From: Shimia sp965227725
Lineage (GTDB): Bacteria; Pseudomonadota; Alphaproteobacteria; Rhodobacterales; Rhodobacteraceae
Assembly (NCBI RefSeq): GCF_965227725.1
Contig: NZ_CBDDGH010000006.1
Coordinates: 310,001 to 374,000, forward strand
DNA length: 64,000 nt
Direction: 5' to 3'
Shown here in pieces: positions 18,185 to 26,366 of this stretch; position 1 is the first letter of the stretch; each line of letters starts with the position of its first letter. Below the pieces are notes generated by a model. That model did no database searches and was not told the origin of the DNA. It saw only the letters and a program-made list of their open reading frames with translations. The translations under genes were made by a program, and so were the position numbers.

Positions 18185-18936
18185 TCCTCAAAATGCTCCT
18201 GAACAATTTCACGGATGCGGCCAGAAGAATGCATGGCGCTCAGAGAGCCTTGCAAGCGGTTTGCCATGTCGTCCCCGTCTCCATCTCGTGGGAATGCAAT
18301 ATAGCGCTCTTGCTCAACCAAGGGTGTCGGAAGAAAGCGCAATTTCTCGGTCAATCCCATGTCGTCAATGATATGCGCAAGCGTGGCGTGACCACCGACA
18401 ATGACATCTGACCGCCCCAGCATGAGCTTTAATATATTGGTGAAATCATCCTTTGACATCTCGCGGGCAATGTCGGGATGTCGGTCAAAACTGTCTTCAT
18501 AGGTAAATCCTGACACGACGCCTACAATCAGCCCATCTAATTCGTTAAGTGACCGGATGTCCTCTATAGGGCTGTCAATCAGAGTTACGTAAACCGTTTT
18601 TGTGCGGCGCAAGGGGCCAACCATATTCCACTTCTCAAAACGTTCCTTCGTTGGTGCAAGCTGAAAAACAGCATCCAGATTTCCGGCGTTAAAATCCAGC
18701 AAGGCGCGGTTCCAAGGTAAGGGACGGTGCTCCAGTTCAACATTTATCTTCTCAGCCGCTTCATTGAGGATTTGCACGTCGATCCCGCGGTACTGGCCGT
18801 CGACCGTATAATTGAACGGCGCAAAACCCTCCATCGACCCGACGACCCAAACCTCTGCGTTGCCAGGCTTCGCCAAATTGGCGCAGCAACAAATTGCCAC
18901 CACAAAAGGAATGGCTTTTTCCAAAAGGATTTTCAT
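18181..18936 (-). CDS. Periplasmic solute-binding protein (SBP_bac_3), likely sensor partner
   Basis: About 251 residues from ATG 18936. This start gives a signal peptide (MKILLEK, hydrophobic core with CCC, cleavage near KPGNA); a GGAG lies upstream. The mature part resembles family 3 binding proteins: GFAPFNYTVDGQYRGIDVQILNEAAEKI, LDAVFQLAPTKER, IVGVVSGFTYED and DVIVGGHATLAHII. No amino acid ABC transporter genes adjoin it. It overlaps the hybrid kinase gene by four bases, so I infer that it delivers a ligand signal to the kinase's periplasmic domain rather than feeding a transporter. The ligand is unknown. Confidence 0.82.
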   Translation of the reverse strand: MKILLEKAIPFVVAICCCANLAKPGNAEVWVVGSMEGFAPFNYTVDGQYRGIDVQILNEAAEKINVELEHRPLPWNRALLDFNAGNLDAVFQLAPTKERFEKWNMVGPLRRTKTVYVTLIDSPIEDIRSLNELDGLIVGVVSGFTYEDSFDRHPDIAREMSKDDFTNILKLMLGRSDVIVGGHATLAHIIDDMGLTEKLRFLPTPLVEQERYIAFPRDGDGDDMANRLQGSLSAMHSSGRIREIVQEHFEE

Positions 18937-19158
18937 TTTGAAGGCTCCGTCGCAGTTACGTGGAACTGTAACCACCGGCTTTTGCCCAAGGCAATGTTTC
19001 CAGCCCTCAGAAAAATTACGGTCACAGCGTAACTTTTTTGTCTCTCACAAAGGCGCGGGCTTCGCTGGTAACCAACTTTCGGACAAAGCGTTGATGCTCG
19101 CCTCTGCCGACTTATGGCAGCGGGCATATGGCGTATGGTAATTCAACAGGAGGAAAAC

Positions 19159-20127
19159 ATGTCCAAGACCAAGAAAATTACAGGTGCTTTGCTGGCTCTT
19201 ACCATGGGTGCAAGTGCTGTTTCCGCAGCGGATCAGACCTTTGTGACGATCGGAACCGGCGGTGTGACAGGTGTCTATTATCCTACCGGCGGTGCGATCT
19301 GCCGTCTGGTGAACAAAGGCCGCAAAGAGCACAACATCCGCTGCTCCGTAGAATCCACCGGTGGTTCAGTTTACAACGCACGCACCATCCGTCAGGGCGA
19401 ACTGGACTTTGGTGTGATCCAGTCTGACGTTCAGGTGAAATCCATCAACGGCACCGACCAATTCTCCGAAGACGGTCCTTACAGCGGCCTGCGCTCCCTG
19501 TTCTCCGTACACCCTGAGCCAATGCACCTGATGGCACGCGCAGATGCTGGCATCACGACCACTGCAGACCTCAAAGGCAAGCGCGTAAATATCGCAAACC
19601 CTGGTTCCGGCACCCGCGTTCTGGCAGAAACACTGCTGAAATATGAAGGTCTCTCCGTTGACGATTTTTCTCTGGCAGCAGAGCTGAAGTCCTCTGAGCA
19701 AGCCGCAGCGCTGTGTGACGGCAAAATCGATGCGACCATCTGGGCCGCCGGCCTGCCCAACGGCTCTTCTCAGGAAGCGACCTCCACTTGCGATGTGAAA
19801 ATCATTCCTTTGTCTGGTGAAGGCATCGACAAGCTGCTGGCGGACAACTCGGCCTATGCGCCTGCGACCATTCCCGGCGGCATGTACCCTGGCAACCCAG
19901 ATGATCTGCCATCCTGGGGGCCCAAAGCCACCATCGTGACATCTGCTGAAGCATCTGACGAAGTTGTCTACGAAGTGGTAAAGGCCATCTTTGAAAACTT
20001 TGATGGCTTCCGCAAACTGCACCCAGCCTTCGCCAACCTGAAAGAAACTGAAATGGTTTCGGATGGCCTGACCGCAGAAATCCACCCAGGCGCGATGAAA
20101 TACTACCAAGAACGCGGCTGGAAGTAA
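19159..20127 (+). CDS. TAXI-family TRAP transporter solute-binding protein
   Basis: About 322 residues from the ATG at 19159, preceded by a strong AGGAGG. A signal peptide (MSKTKKITGALLALTMGASAVSA) is followed by TAXI-family motifs: FVTIGTGGVTGVYYPTGGAICRLVN, RCSVESTGGSVYNARTI, ELDFGVIQSDV and KGKRVNIANPGSGTRVLAETLL. It binds substrate in the periplasm for the fused permease 84 bp downstream. TAXI systems are best known for dicarboxylates and glutamate-like substrates, but the ligand here cannot be read. A strong stem-loop terminator follows, so this gene is probably expressed more than the permease. Confidence 0.92.
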   Translation: MSKTKKITGALLALTMGASAVSAADQTFVTIGTGGVTGVYYPTGGAICRLVNKGRKEHNIRCSVESTGGSVYNARTIRQGELDFGVIQSDVQVKSINGTDQFSEDGPYSGLRSLFSVHPEPMHLMARADAGITTTADLKGKRVNIANPGSGTRVLAETLLKYEGLSVDDFSLAAELKSSEQAAALCDGKIDATIWAAGLPNGSSQEATSTCDVKIIPLSGEGIDKLLADNSAYAPATIPGGMYPGNPDDLPSWGPKATIVTSAEASDEVVYEVVKAIFENFDGFRKLHPAFANLKETEMVSDGLTAEIHPGAMKYYQERGWK

Positions 20128-20140
20128 TTTCCTCCCAACT

Positions 20141-20171
20141 GCCCCCACCTAATCGGTGGGGGCCCTTTTTA
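20141..20171 (+). terminator. Rho-independent terminator/attenuator after the TRAP binding protein
   Basis: Perfect stem GCCCCCACC (20141-20149) with GGTGGGGGC (20155-20163), five-base loop TAATC, followed by CCTTTTTA. It lies 13 bp after the binding-protein stop and 40 bp before the permease start, so it likely works as a partial terminator or an mRNA 3' end that sets the ratio of the two proteins. Confidence 0.85.
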
Positions 20172-20211
20172 TTCGCTCATAAAAAGAATTCCGCAAACAA
20201 GAGGGACAACC

Positions 20212-22830
20212 GTGACCAACGCTTCGACACAGTCAGATACATCTGCACAGACCAATCAGGTCGATCTGGAAGATATTGTTGCCGAGTCCGACACCGGAGC
20301 GCGCACGCCACACAATTGGTTTTCGGCCAAAATCTTGTGGGCGGTTCCTCTTATTTGGTCGATCTATCAACTTTGGATCGCATCCCCGCTTCCCTTCATC
20401 TTGGGCGTGGGCGTGTGGAACGACACGCAAACCCGTGCAATCCACCTTGGTTTCGCGGTCTTTTTGGCTTTTGTGGCCTTTCCAGCCTTCCGCTCTAGCC
20501 CGCGCCATCATGTACCCGCGCTGACTTGGCTGACCGCCATAGCAGGCGCAGTCAGCGCCTCCTATCTTGCGTGGAACTATGTAGGGGTTGCGGCCAGGAC
20601 CGGCATTCCAAGCACGCTTGATCTCGCCATGGCCGGCATCGGCATTGTGTTGCTGATGGAAGCCGCCCGCCGCTCTCTTGGCTTCCCACTGATGGGTGTT
20701 GCGATTTTCTTCCTCGCATATGTCTTTTTCGGCTCCTGGGACGGGCTTCCGGAAATGGTTCAGTGGAAGGGCGCGTCGTTTAACAAGGCGATGAGCCACC
20801 TGATGCTGACAACCGAGGGCGTGTTCGGCGTGGCTCTGGGGGTCTCCTCTGGCTTTGTGTTTCTGTTTGTGCTGTTTGGCGCACTTCTCAATCAAGCCGG
20901 AGCTGGTAACTATTTCCTTCAGCTGGCTTTTGCTGCGCTTGGCCACCTGCGTGGCGGCCCCGCGAAAGCGGCCGTTATTGCCTCTGCTGCCACTGGTCTG
21001 ATCTCCGGTTCCGCCATCGCCAATGTGGTGACCACCGGAACATTCACAATTCCGCTGATGCGCCGCGTCGGCTTTTCGCCCGCCAAAGCAGGTGCGGTAG
21101 AGGTCTCCTCTTCCATCAACGGTGTGCTTACGCCGCCAGTCATGGGCGCGGTGGCCTTTCTAATGACGGAATATGTGGGCATCTCGTATGTGGAGGTTGT
21201 GAAGACCGCGATTGTACCTGCGGCGATCTCCTACATGGCTCTGGTCTACATTGTGCACCTTGAAGCGCTGAAGATGGGCATGACCGGCACAAGCCGCATG
21301 CACCCCATCAAGTTCATGCTCGGTGCAATTTTCATTATCGCGATTTCTATCGTGATCGGTGGGGGAACTCTTTGGCTTGCCGGTCAGATCGTGACCTTGG
21401 TCGACAACCTGATTGGGCCAATGTCCACACCGGTTCTTGTGGCTGGCCTCTTGATCGCCTACGTGGCAGCTGTCCGCTATGCCGCAGCACGACCCGATCT
21501 GGAAACCGGCATCGACTCCATGCTGAATCTGCCCCCGGCTCGGACTATTTTGAAGACTGGTCTGCATTACCTGCTACCAATCCTGCTGCTGATGTATCTG
21601 CTGATGATCGAACGCAAGTCGCCGGGCCTGTCAGCTTTCTGGTCGTCAATATTCATGCTCCTGATTTTGCTAACCCAGGATCCGCTCAAGGCCTTCTTCC
21701 GAAATCAAAACACCATCGCCGCCTCTTTCTCACATGGGTTTGCACAAACCATCGAAGGCATGATTATCGGTGCGCGCAACATGGTCGGCCTTGCCGCGGC
21801 GATGGGGCTTGCGGGCATCATCGTGGGGGCGGTGACGCTGACCGGTATCGGACAAGTCATGGCTGAATTTGTGGAATTCTTGTCAGGCGGCAACCTGTTG
21901 GCAATGCTGTTCTTCGTCGCTCTGATTTCGATCATTCTGGGCATGGGGCTGCCAACAACAGCAAACTACATTGTGGTTAGCTCGTTGATGGCCGGCGTGG
22001 TTGTTGAGCTGGGTGCTCAAAATGGCCTTATTGTGCCACTGGTTGCGGTACACATGTTCTGCTTCTACTTCGGCATCATGGCAGATGTGACCCCCCCGGT
22101 TGGCCTTGCGTCTTTCGCAGCTGCGGCCATTTCAAAAGGCGACCCTCTGCGCACCGGTTTCCAAGCGTTTTTCTACTCCATCCGGACCGCGCTTTTACCA
22201 TTTCTATTCATCTTCAATACCGACTTGTTGTTGATCGACGTTGGCCCGGTCCAAGCGATAGTTGTCTTCATCACCGCGCTGATCGCCATGCTGCTCTTTG
22301 CGGCTGGCACCATGGGCTACTTCCAGACACGCTCAAAACTGTGGGAAAGCGCGGTTCTGATCTTCTGTGCCTTCATCTTGTTCCGTCCGGATTTCTTCCT
22401 GAACCAGATCGCAGATGAATTCGAAGTCCGCTCCCCCGCTGAACTCTACACACTGGCAGAAGCCGCGCCCGACAACGGCACCCTTCGCGTCCGTCTGACC
22501 GGAGAAAACTTAGAAGGCGATCTGGTAGATGCGCGCTATCTGCTCCCGCTTGGCACCGCTGGTGAAAATGGTGAAACACGACTGTTGGACGGCGCGGGCA
22601 TCGAGTTCCGTGACGAAGATGGCGCACTTTTGGTGGACAATCTGAACTTCGGCGGCCCGGCAGAGCAGCTCAAGATCGACTTTGATTGGGAAGTGGTTGA
22701 GATCGAAGTGGAGGCTGCTCGTCCACCTCAAGAGATCTTCTATCTCCCCGCTCTGTTGCTGCTTGGCCTTGTGTTTGGCGTACAGCGCCGCCGCAAAGCG
22801 AAAACAGATTCTCAAGAGGTGCCCGCATGA
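20212..22830 (+). CDS. TRAP transporter fused 4TM/12TM permease (DctQM) with C-terminal domain
   Basis: An 872-residue protein with a GTG start. Hydrophobic segments from about residue 40 form the small DctQ-like part, followed by the large DctM-like part. Typical large-subunit stretches are GPAKAAVIASAATGLISGSAIANVVTTG, GVLTPPVMGAVAFLM and LGMGLPTTANYIV, plus MADVTPPVGLASFAAAAISKG. The last about 160 residues hold a soluble segment rich in acidic residues, then a final membrane helix, as in the DUF3394-type tail of TAXI permeases. It imports the TAXI ligand using an ion gradient. Its stop overlaps the universal stress protein start (ATGA). Confidence 0.93.
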   Translation: MTNASTQSDTSAQTNQVDLEDIVAESDTGARTPHNWFSAKILWAVPLIWSIYQLWIASPLPFILGVGVWNDTQTRAIHLGFAVFLAFVAFPAFRSSPRHHVPALTWLTAIAGAVSASYLAWNYVGVAARTGIPSTLDLAMAGIGIVLLMEAARRSLGFPLMGVAIFFLAYVFFGSWDGLPEMVQWKGASFNKAMSHLMLTTEGVFGVALGVSSGFVFLFVLFGALLNQAGAGNYFLQLAFAALGHLRGGPAKAAVIASAATGLISGSAIANVVTTGTFTIPLMRRVGFSPAKAGAVEVSSSINGVLTPPVMGAVAFLMTEYVGISYVEVVKTAIVPAAISYMALVYIVHLEALKMGMTGTSRMHPIKFMLGAIFIIAISIVIGGGTLWLAGQIVTLVDNLIGPMSTPVLVAGLLIAYVAAVRYAAARPDLETGIDSMLNLPPARTILKTGLHYLLPILLLMYLLMIERKSPGLSAFWSSIFMLLILLTQDPLKAFFRNQNTIAASFSHGFAQTIEGMIIGARNMVGLAAAMGLAGIIVGAVTLTGIGQVMAEFVEFLSGGNLLAMLFFVALISIILGMGLPTTANYIVVSSLMAGVVVELGAQNGLIVPLVAVHMFCFYFGIMADVTPPVGLASFAAAAISKGDPLRTGFQAFFYSIRTALLPFLFIFNTDLLLIDVGPVQAIVVFITALIAMLLFAAGTMGYFQTRSKLWESAVLIFCAFILFRPDFFLNQIADEFEVRSPAELYTLAEAAPDNGTLRVRLTGENLEGDLVDARYLLPLGTAGENGETRLLDGAGIEFRDEDGALLVDNLNFGGPAEQLKIDFDWEVVEIEVEAARPPQEIFYLPALLLLGLVFGVQRRRKAKTDSQEVPA

Positions 22831-23252
22831 CCCGCACAGTACTCGCCGCGATTGACCTGACCCAACCTGAAGATCAGAAAGCCGTACTTACAAAAGCACG
22901 CCAGATTGCCGATTTGGAAGGCGTACGATTGTCGGTTGTCACAGTGCTACCTGATTTTCGCATGAGCGTCGTTGGTACCTTTTTCTCTGACGAGCATACC
23001 CACGAAATGGCAGAAGGCAGCCGGGTCGCCCTCCATAAGTTCATCGAGGAAACCGTTGGCCGTGACGTTGAGACAAAGCATGTGATCCGCATGGGTAAGA
23101 CCTCTGAGGAAATCCTGATCACGGCAGAGGAGCTTGATGCACAGGTGATCGTGATGGGCGCCCATAAGCCCAATCTCAGGGACTATCTCATTGGCCCAAA
23201 TGCCGCCCAGATTGCCCGCCACGCCCCTTGTTCTGTCTACATCGTGCGCTGA
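22827..23252 (+). CDS. Universal stress protein (UspA family)
   Basis: A 141-residue single-domain Usp. It shows the N-terminal VLAAIDLTQPED and the C-terminal ATP-binding pattern VIVMGAHKPNLRDYLIGPNAAQIARHAPCSVYIVR (a G-x2-x9-G-[ST]-type loop in variant form). Usp genes are often coupled to TRAP permeases, where in the characterised TeaABC system the Usp binds the transporter and modulates uptake with ATP. The four-base overlap with the permease gene supports the same role here. Cytoplasmic. Confidence 0.9.
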   Translation: MTRTVLAAIDLTQPEDQKAVLTKARQIADLEGVRLSVVTVLPDFRMSVVGTFFSDEHTHEMAEGSRVALHKFIEETVGRDVETKHVIRMGKTSEEILITAEELDAQVIVMGAHKPNLRDYLIGPNAAQIARHAPCSVYIVR

Positions 23253-23334
23253 AAATTCCTTTCACGCCAGACATAATCCAATAATTTCAGCCATATAGAA
23301 CGCGACTTAGCGGCTGATTTCTGATCAAGAGACC

Positions 23335-24342
23335 ATGGAACGTAGAGACACAACCAATATTGGATTCCTGGTTTTCCCGGGCTTTCCGATGGCGTGCCTG
23401 ACCTCCGCCATCGAGCCGTTGCGGGCGGCAAATGAAATCTCTGATCGTGAGGCTTTCTCGTGGCGTGTACTGTCTGAAAATGGCGAGGCTGTCACTGCCA
23501 GCGCAAATGTCGTTTTTCAACCAGATTGCTCACTGCGCGATGTTGAAAACCTCGACTACCTGTTTCTCTTGTCTGACCCTGAGAGCGCATTTGCAGTGCC
23601 TGCATCCGGAAATGGACATCTGCGGTATTTGGCGCGCCACGGTGTGCAAATCGGCGCGGTAAGTGGCGGTGTTTTCCCGCTTGCAGCTTCGGGCCTACTT
23701 CTGGGACACACCTGCTCGGTGCACTGGTGCTATCGGGCTGCCTTTGAAAAGGCTTTTCCAGAGATAGCAGTCAGCGACGATGTGCTGGTCCTTGATCGCC
23801 GCCGTTTGACGGCCTCTGGCGCTGCCGCCATGTTTGACCTGATGTTGGGCATGATCGAAGACACGTTGGACAGCGTTGTGATGACCGAAGTCGCCTGTTG
23901 GTTCCAGCATCCAATGGTACGCACAGAAGGCGTTGGCCAAAGCGTCCCTGCGTTTAAAACAGCGGGTGTGACAAGGGATCTGCCGCCCCCTCTGGCCAAA
24001 GCGATTGCGGTGTTCTCCGACAATCTAGAAGAGCCCGTGAGTATTGGAGATGTCGCCGAGCAGGCAGAGGTCTCCCCGCGTAAACTTGAGCGTCAATTCA
24101 AGAAGTACCTTGGTCAAAGCCCTCTGAACTACTATCGCATGTTGCGCATGAACGCTGCCCGGCAACAGGTCTTATACTCACGTAACAGCCTGTCTGACGT
24201 AGCACTTTCCGTAGGTTACAACAGCTCTTCAACGCTCTCAAAACACTACAGACGAGCCTTTGGCCTGTCCCCAAGCGAAGAGCGCAACCAAAAAAGCAAC
24301 CGCTTCAAAATTGAACGCGGGCAACCAATTCCGGTTGCCTGA
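23335..24342 (+). CDS. GlxA-family transcriptional regulator (DJ-1/PfpI + AraC HTH)
   Basis: A 335-residue protein. Residues about 1-190 form a DJ-1/PfpI-like ligand domain (IGFLVFPGFPMACLTSAIEPLRAANE; a GAVSGGVFPLAASGLL nucleophile-elbow region without the catalytic Cys). Residues about 220-320 form an AraC double HTH (VSIGDVAEQAEVSPRKLERQFKKY, then SLSDVALSVGYNSSSTLSKHYRRAFGLSPS). Characterised relatives include GbdR and SouR of Pseudomonas, which respond to betaine, dimethylglycine and sarcosine, and arginine regulators. Sarcosine oxidase and dimethylarginine hydrolase nearby fit such a role, but the ligand is inference. Convergent to the next gene. Confidence 0.9.
   Translation: MERRDTTNIGFLVFPGFPMACLTSAIEPLRAANEISDREAFSWRVLSENGEAVTASANVVFQPDCSLRDVENLDYLFLLSDPESAFAVPASGNGHLRYLARHGVQIGAVSGGVFPLAASGLLLGHTCSVHWCYRAAFEKAFPEIAVSDDVLVLDRRRLTASGAAAMFDLMLGMIEDTLDSVVMTEVACWFQHPMVRTEGVGQSVPAFKTAGVTRDLPPPLAKAIAVFSDNLEEPVSIGDVAEQAEVSPRKLERQFKKYLGQSPLNYYRMLRMNAARQQVLYSRNSLSDVALSVGYNSSSTLSKHYRRAFGLSPSEERNQKSNRFKIERGQPIPVA
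24320..24339. terminator. Hairpin at the 3' end of the GlxA regulator gene
   Basis: Perfect seven-base arms GGCAACC (24320-24326) and GGTTGCC (24333-24339) around a six-base loop, ending just before the TGA. A second GGTTGCAACC palindrome followed by TTTT lies about 12 bases downstream and could pair alternatively. It is plausibly the transcription end between two convergent genes, but the U tract is weak. Confidence 0.35.
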
Positions 24343-24459
24343 GCTACAGACTGGTTGCAACCTTTTGGACAGTCGATCGAAATTCTGCTCGCATCAATCA
24401 ACTACGACAATCCGCGATCTGCCCACCGCATCAAAGCACTGCAGTGGGCAACCAGATGC

Positions 24460-25248
24460 CTAGCGGATGTTGAACCGAAGCGACAGGCAGGACATGCCGC
24501 CATCAAGTTTCGCACATTCGGAGTTGTTGATCTCAACCACCTTATACCCATGGGCGCGCAGGGTCTCTGCGGTGCGTGGGAAGCCGGCCGGGCAGAGCAC
24601 CGTATCATTGAAACGGATCGTATTGGCCGCCACCTCTTCGCCTTCTGCCACATGCAAAACGCGATAGCCTTCAAAACACCCAGATGCATCCAAACGTTTG
24701 GTTGACAGGATTGTTTCCCCATCCAGCAAAGAACAATCGGTCTTGAAGTGCAAAACACCGGGCGGGGTGAACACTTCACGTACCGTGTGCCCCCAATCAG
24801 AAACAAGACTGCGCAGCTCCTCTACGCCTTCTGCATCGGTGCGATCTGACCGGCCCACAAGGATTTCCCGCTCGGTCACCAGAATGTCGCCGCCTTCGAT
24901 ATGGCCTTTGGTGATCTGGCGCACATCTTCAAAATTTGCGCGAATGGTGGCTTCCATCTGAGCCACTTCGCCCAAACGTGTTGCGGCACCGGGACGCATC
25001 AGAACCGCCCCTTTAGTCAGGCATAGCGCGGTGTCTTCCACAAACACAGCATCAGGGAAGGCATCTACGCCGTCAAGCTCGATCACCTTTGCGCCCGTGG
25101 CCTTCAAAGTGGCAACATAATGCGCATGATCTTTCAGCATCTGCTCCAGATCAGGAGAGCCGATATCCTCGGCGCGGAGCCCGTCAATAATGCTCGCCGT
25201 CGGGCGGCGCGTGATCGCATGGGAAAACTCAAAAGTCGGGTTGCTCAT
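24460..25248 (-). CDS. Dimethylarginine dimethylaminohydrolase-like amidinohydrolase
   Basis: About 262 residues from the ATG at 25248, the start that gives the usual N-terminus (MSNPTFEFSHAITRRP). Amidinotransferase-superfamily features: FPDAVFVEDTAL, HIEGGDILV, a catalytic-type His in LHFKTDCSLLDG, and nucleophile Cys254 in GGMSCLSLRF. Size and motifs fit DDAH, which splits methylated arginines into citrulline plus dimethylamine or methylamine; arginine deiminase is longer. Dimethylamine release would fit the methylamine and betaine theme of the window. It lies between a GlxA regulator and a divergent LysR gene, either of which may control it. Confidence 0.88.
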   Translation of the reverse strand: MSNPTFEFSHAITRRPTASIIDGLRAEDIGSPDLEQMLKDHAHYVATLKATGAKVIELDGVDAFPDAVFVEDTALCLTKGAVLMRPGAATRLGEVAQMEATIRANFEDVRQITKGHIEGGDILVTEREILVGRSDRTDAEGVEELRSLVSDWGHTVREVFTPPGVLHFKTDCSLLDGETILSTKRLDASGCFEGYRVLHVAEGEEVAANTIRFNDTVLCPAGFPRTAETLRAHGYKVVEINNSECAKLDGGMSCLSLRFNIR

Positions 25249-25429
25249 AGGCGTGTCATTCCAGATAGGTCTTTCATCTAAGTTCGCGAATTCATTGACG
25301 AACGGCGGGATGCTATGGAGTCCGGGACAGGATTGCCAGCCTTGCTTCCCCAAAAACCTAACAAGGCAATCAATTTGGGCATCTGCACAGGAAAACACCG
25401 TGCGCGGCACCTCATTGCGGCCAAAATAC

Positions 25430-25468
25430 GCGCATTTGATTGCAATATCTCAAAATTACTGCGCATTT
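25430..25468. promoter_or_regulatory. Direct repeats in the DDAH-LysR divergent promoter region
   Basis: GCGCATTT occurs at 25430-25437 and again at 25461-25468, a 31 bp period (about three helical turns), ending about 32 bp before the LysR start. Such placement is compatible with a binding site of the divergently encoded LysR regulator acting on itself and on the hydrolase gene. No classical T-N11-A palindrome was identified. Confidence 0.3.
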
Positions 25469-25499
25469 ACGAAAGAAAATTAAAACTATAGGGGCCGAA

Positions 25500-26366
25500 A
25501 TGAACGTCACCTTTGCCCAGACCTTCCTTGAAGTTGTCAAAGTTGGCAACCTCAATCGCGCTGCGGGGCGGCTGAATGTCACCGAATCCACTGTGACCAC
25601 ACGGATCAACGCACTTGAAAACCTCCTGGGGCAAAAGCTCCTGATCCGCAGCCGCAGCGGCGCAGAGCTGACTTCTGCCGGATTCAAGTTCCTGCGCTAT
25701 GCGGAAATCATGTCTCAGGCCTGGGGTCAGGCCCGGCAGGAATTGTCGCTGAGTAAAGAATTCAAGAGCGTCTGCAACGTGGGGTGCCATTTTGATCTCT
25801 GGGACGGCGCGGGCCGGATCTGGGCAGATCAGCTGCGCGAGAACCACCCCGAGGTGGCGCTCTCGTTCTGGGCCGGAGATGTGGAAGACATCGAGCGCTG
25901 GCTGTCCACTGGGCTTGTGGATGTGGCGCTGATGTTTGATGCGGCCGTCTCCGGCGGTTGGCATGTCGAACGCCTGTTTGCAGATCGTTTGATCCAAGTG
26001 TCCAACCAGCCGCGCGACTTCATGGAATGGGATCCCGGCTATGTCTATGTGGATCTAGGGGCCGAGTTCCGGCGCCTGCATGCAGAGGCGTTCTCTGTGG
26101 CGCGCACTCCGGTGATCACGATCAGCTCCAGCAGCTGGGCCATTGACTACCTGCTGAAATGGGGCGGCTCCGGCTATCTGCCCGCGCGTATGGTGCAGGA
26201 TCATTTGGCGACAGAGCGTCTGTTCAAGGTTGGGGACACGCCCGAATTTACCCGCACCGCCTATCTGGTCTCCCGCCCAGATGTGGGGGAGGACTGGCCT
26301 TGGTTCCAGTCCTCCATAGACACGCTCAAGGCGCAGCTTGCCCCTGCTGACGCGCCAGAGCGCTGA
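25500..26366 (+). CDS. LysR-family transcriptional regulator
   Basis: About 288 residues from the ATG at 25500, preceded by AGGGG. The winged helix is at residues 1-60 (FAQTFLEVVKVGNLNRAAGRL, then VTESTVTTRINALENLLGQKLLIR), followed by a LysR substrate-binding domain. It is divergent from the dimethylarginine hydrolase gene, the usual position for a regulator of that gene, so hydrolysis of methylarginines is the best guess for its target. Its 3' end overlaps the convergent ProW-like gene by 41 bp. Confidence 0.9.
   Translation: MNVTFAQTFLEVVKVGNLNRAAGRLNVTESTVTTRINALENLLGQKLLIRSRSGAELTSAGFKFLRYAEIMSQAWGQARQELSLSKEFKSVCNVGCHFDLWDGAGRIWADQLRENHPEVALSFWAGDVEDIERWLSTGLVDVALMFDAAVSGGWHVERLFADRLIQVSNQPRDFMEWDPGYVYVDLGAEFRRLHAEAFSVARTPVITISSSSWAIDYLLKWGGSGYLPARMVQDHLATERLFKVGDTPEFTRTAYLVSRPDVGEDWPWFQSSIDTLKAQLAPADAPER

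Noticed and set aside
19366..20148. 260-codon minus-strand frame opposite the TAXI binding-protein gene
   Set aside because: The plus strand carries a clear signal peptide, TAXI motifs, strong ribosome binding site and terminator; the minus frame shows nothing.
24460..25248. Annotation as arginine deiminase
   Set aside because: At about 262 residues it is much shorter than arginine deiminase (about 410), and no arcB/arcC genes adjoin.
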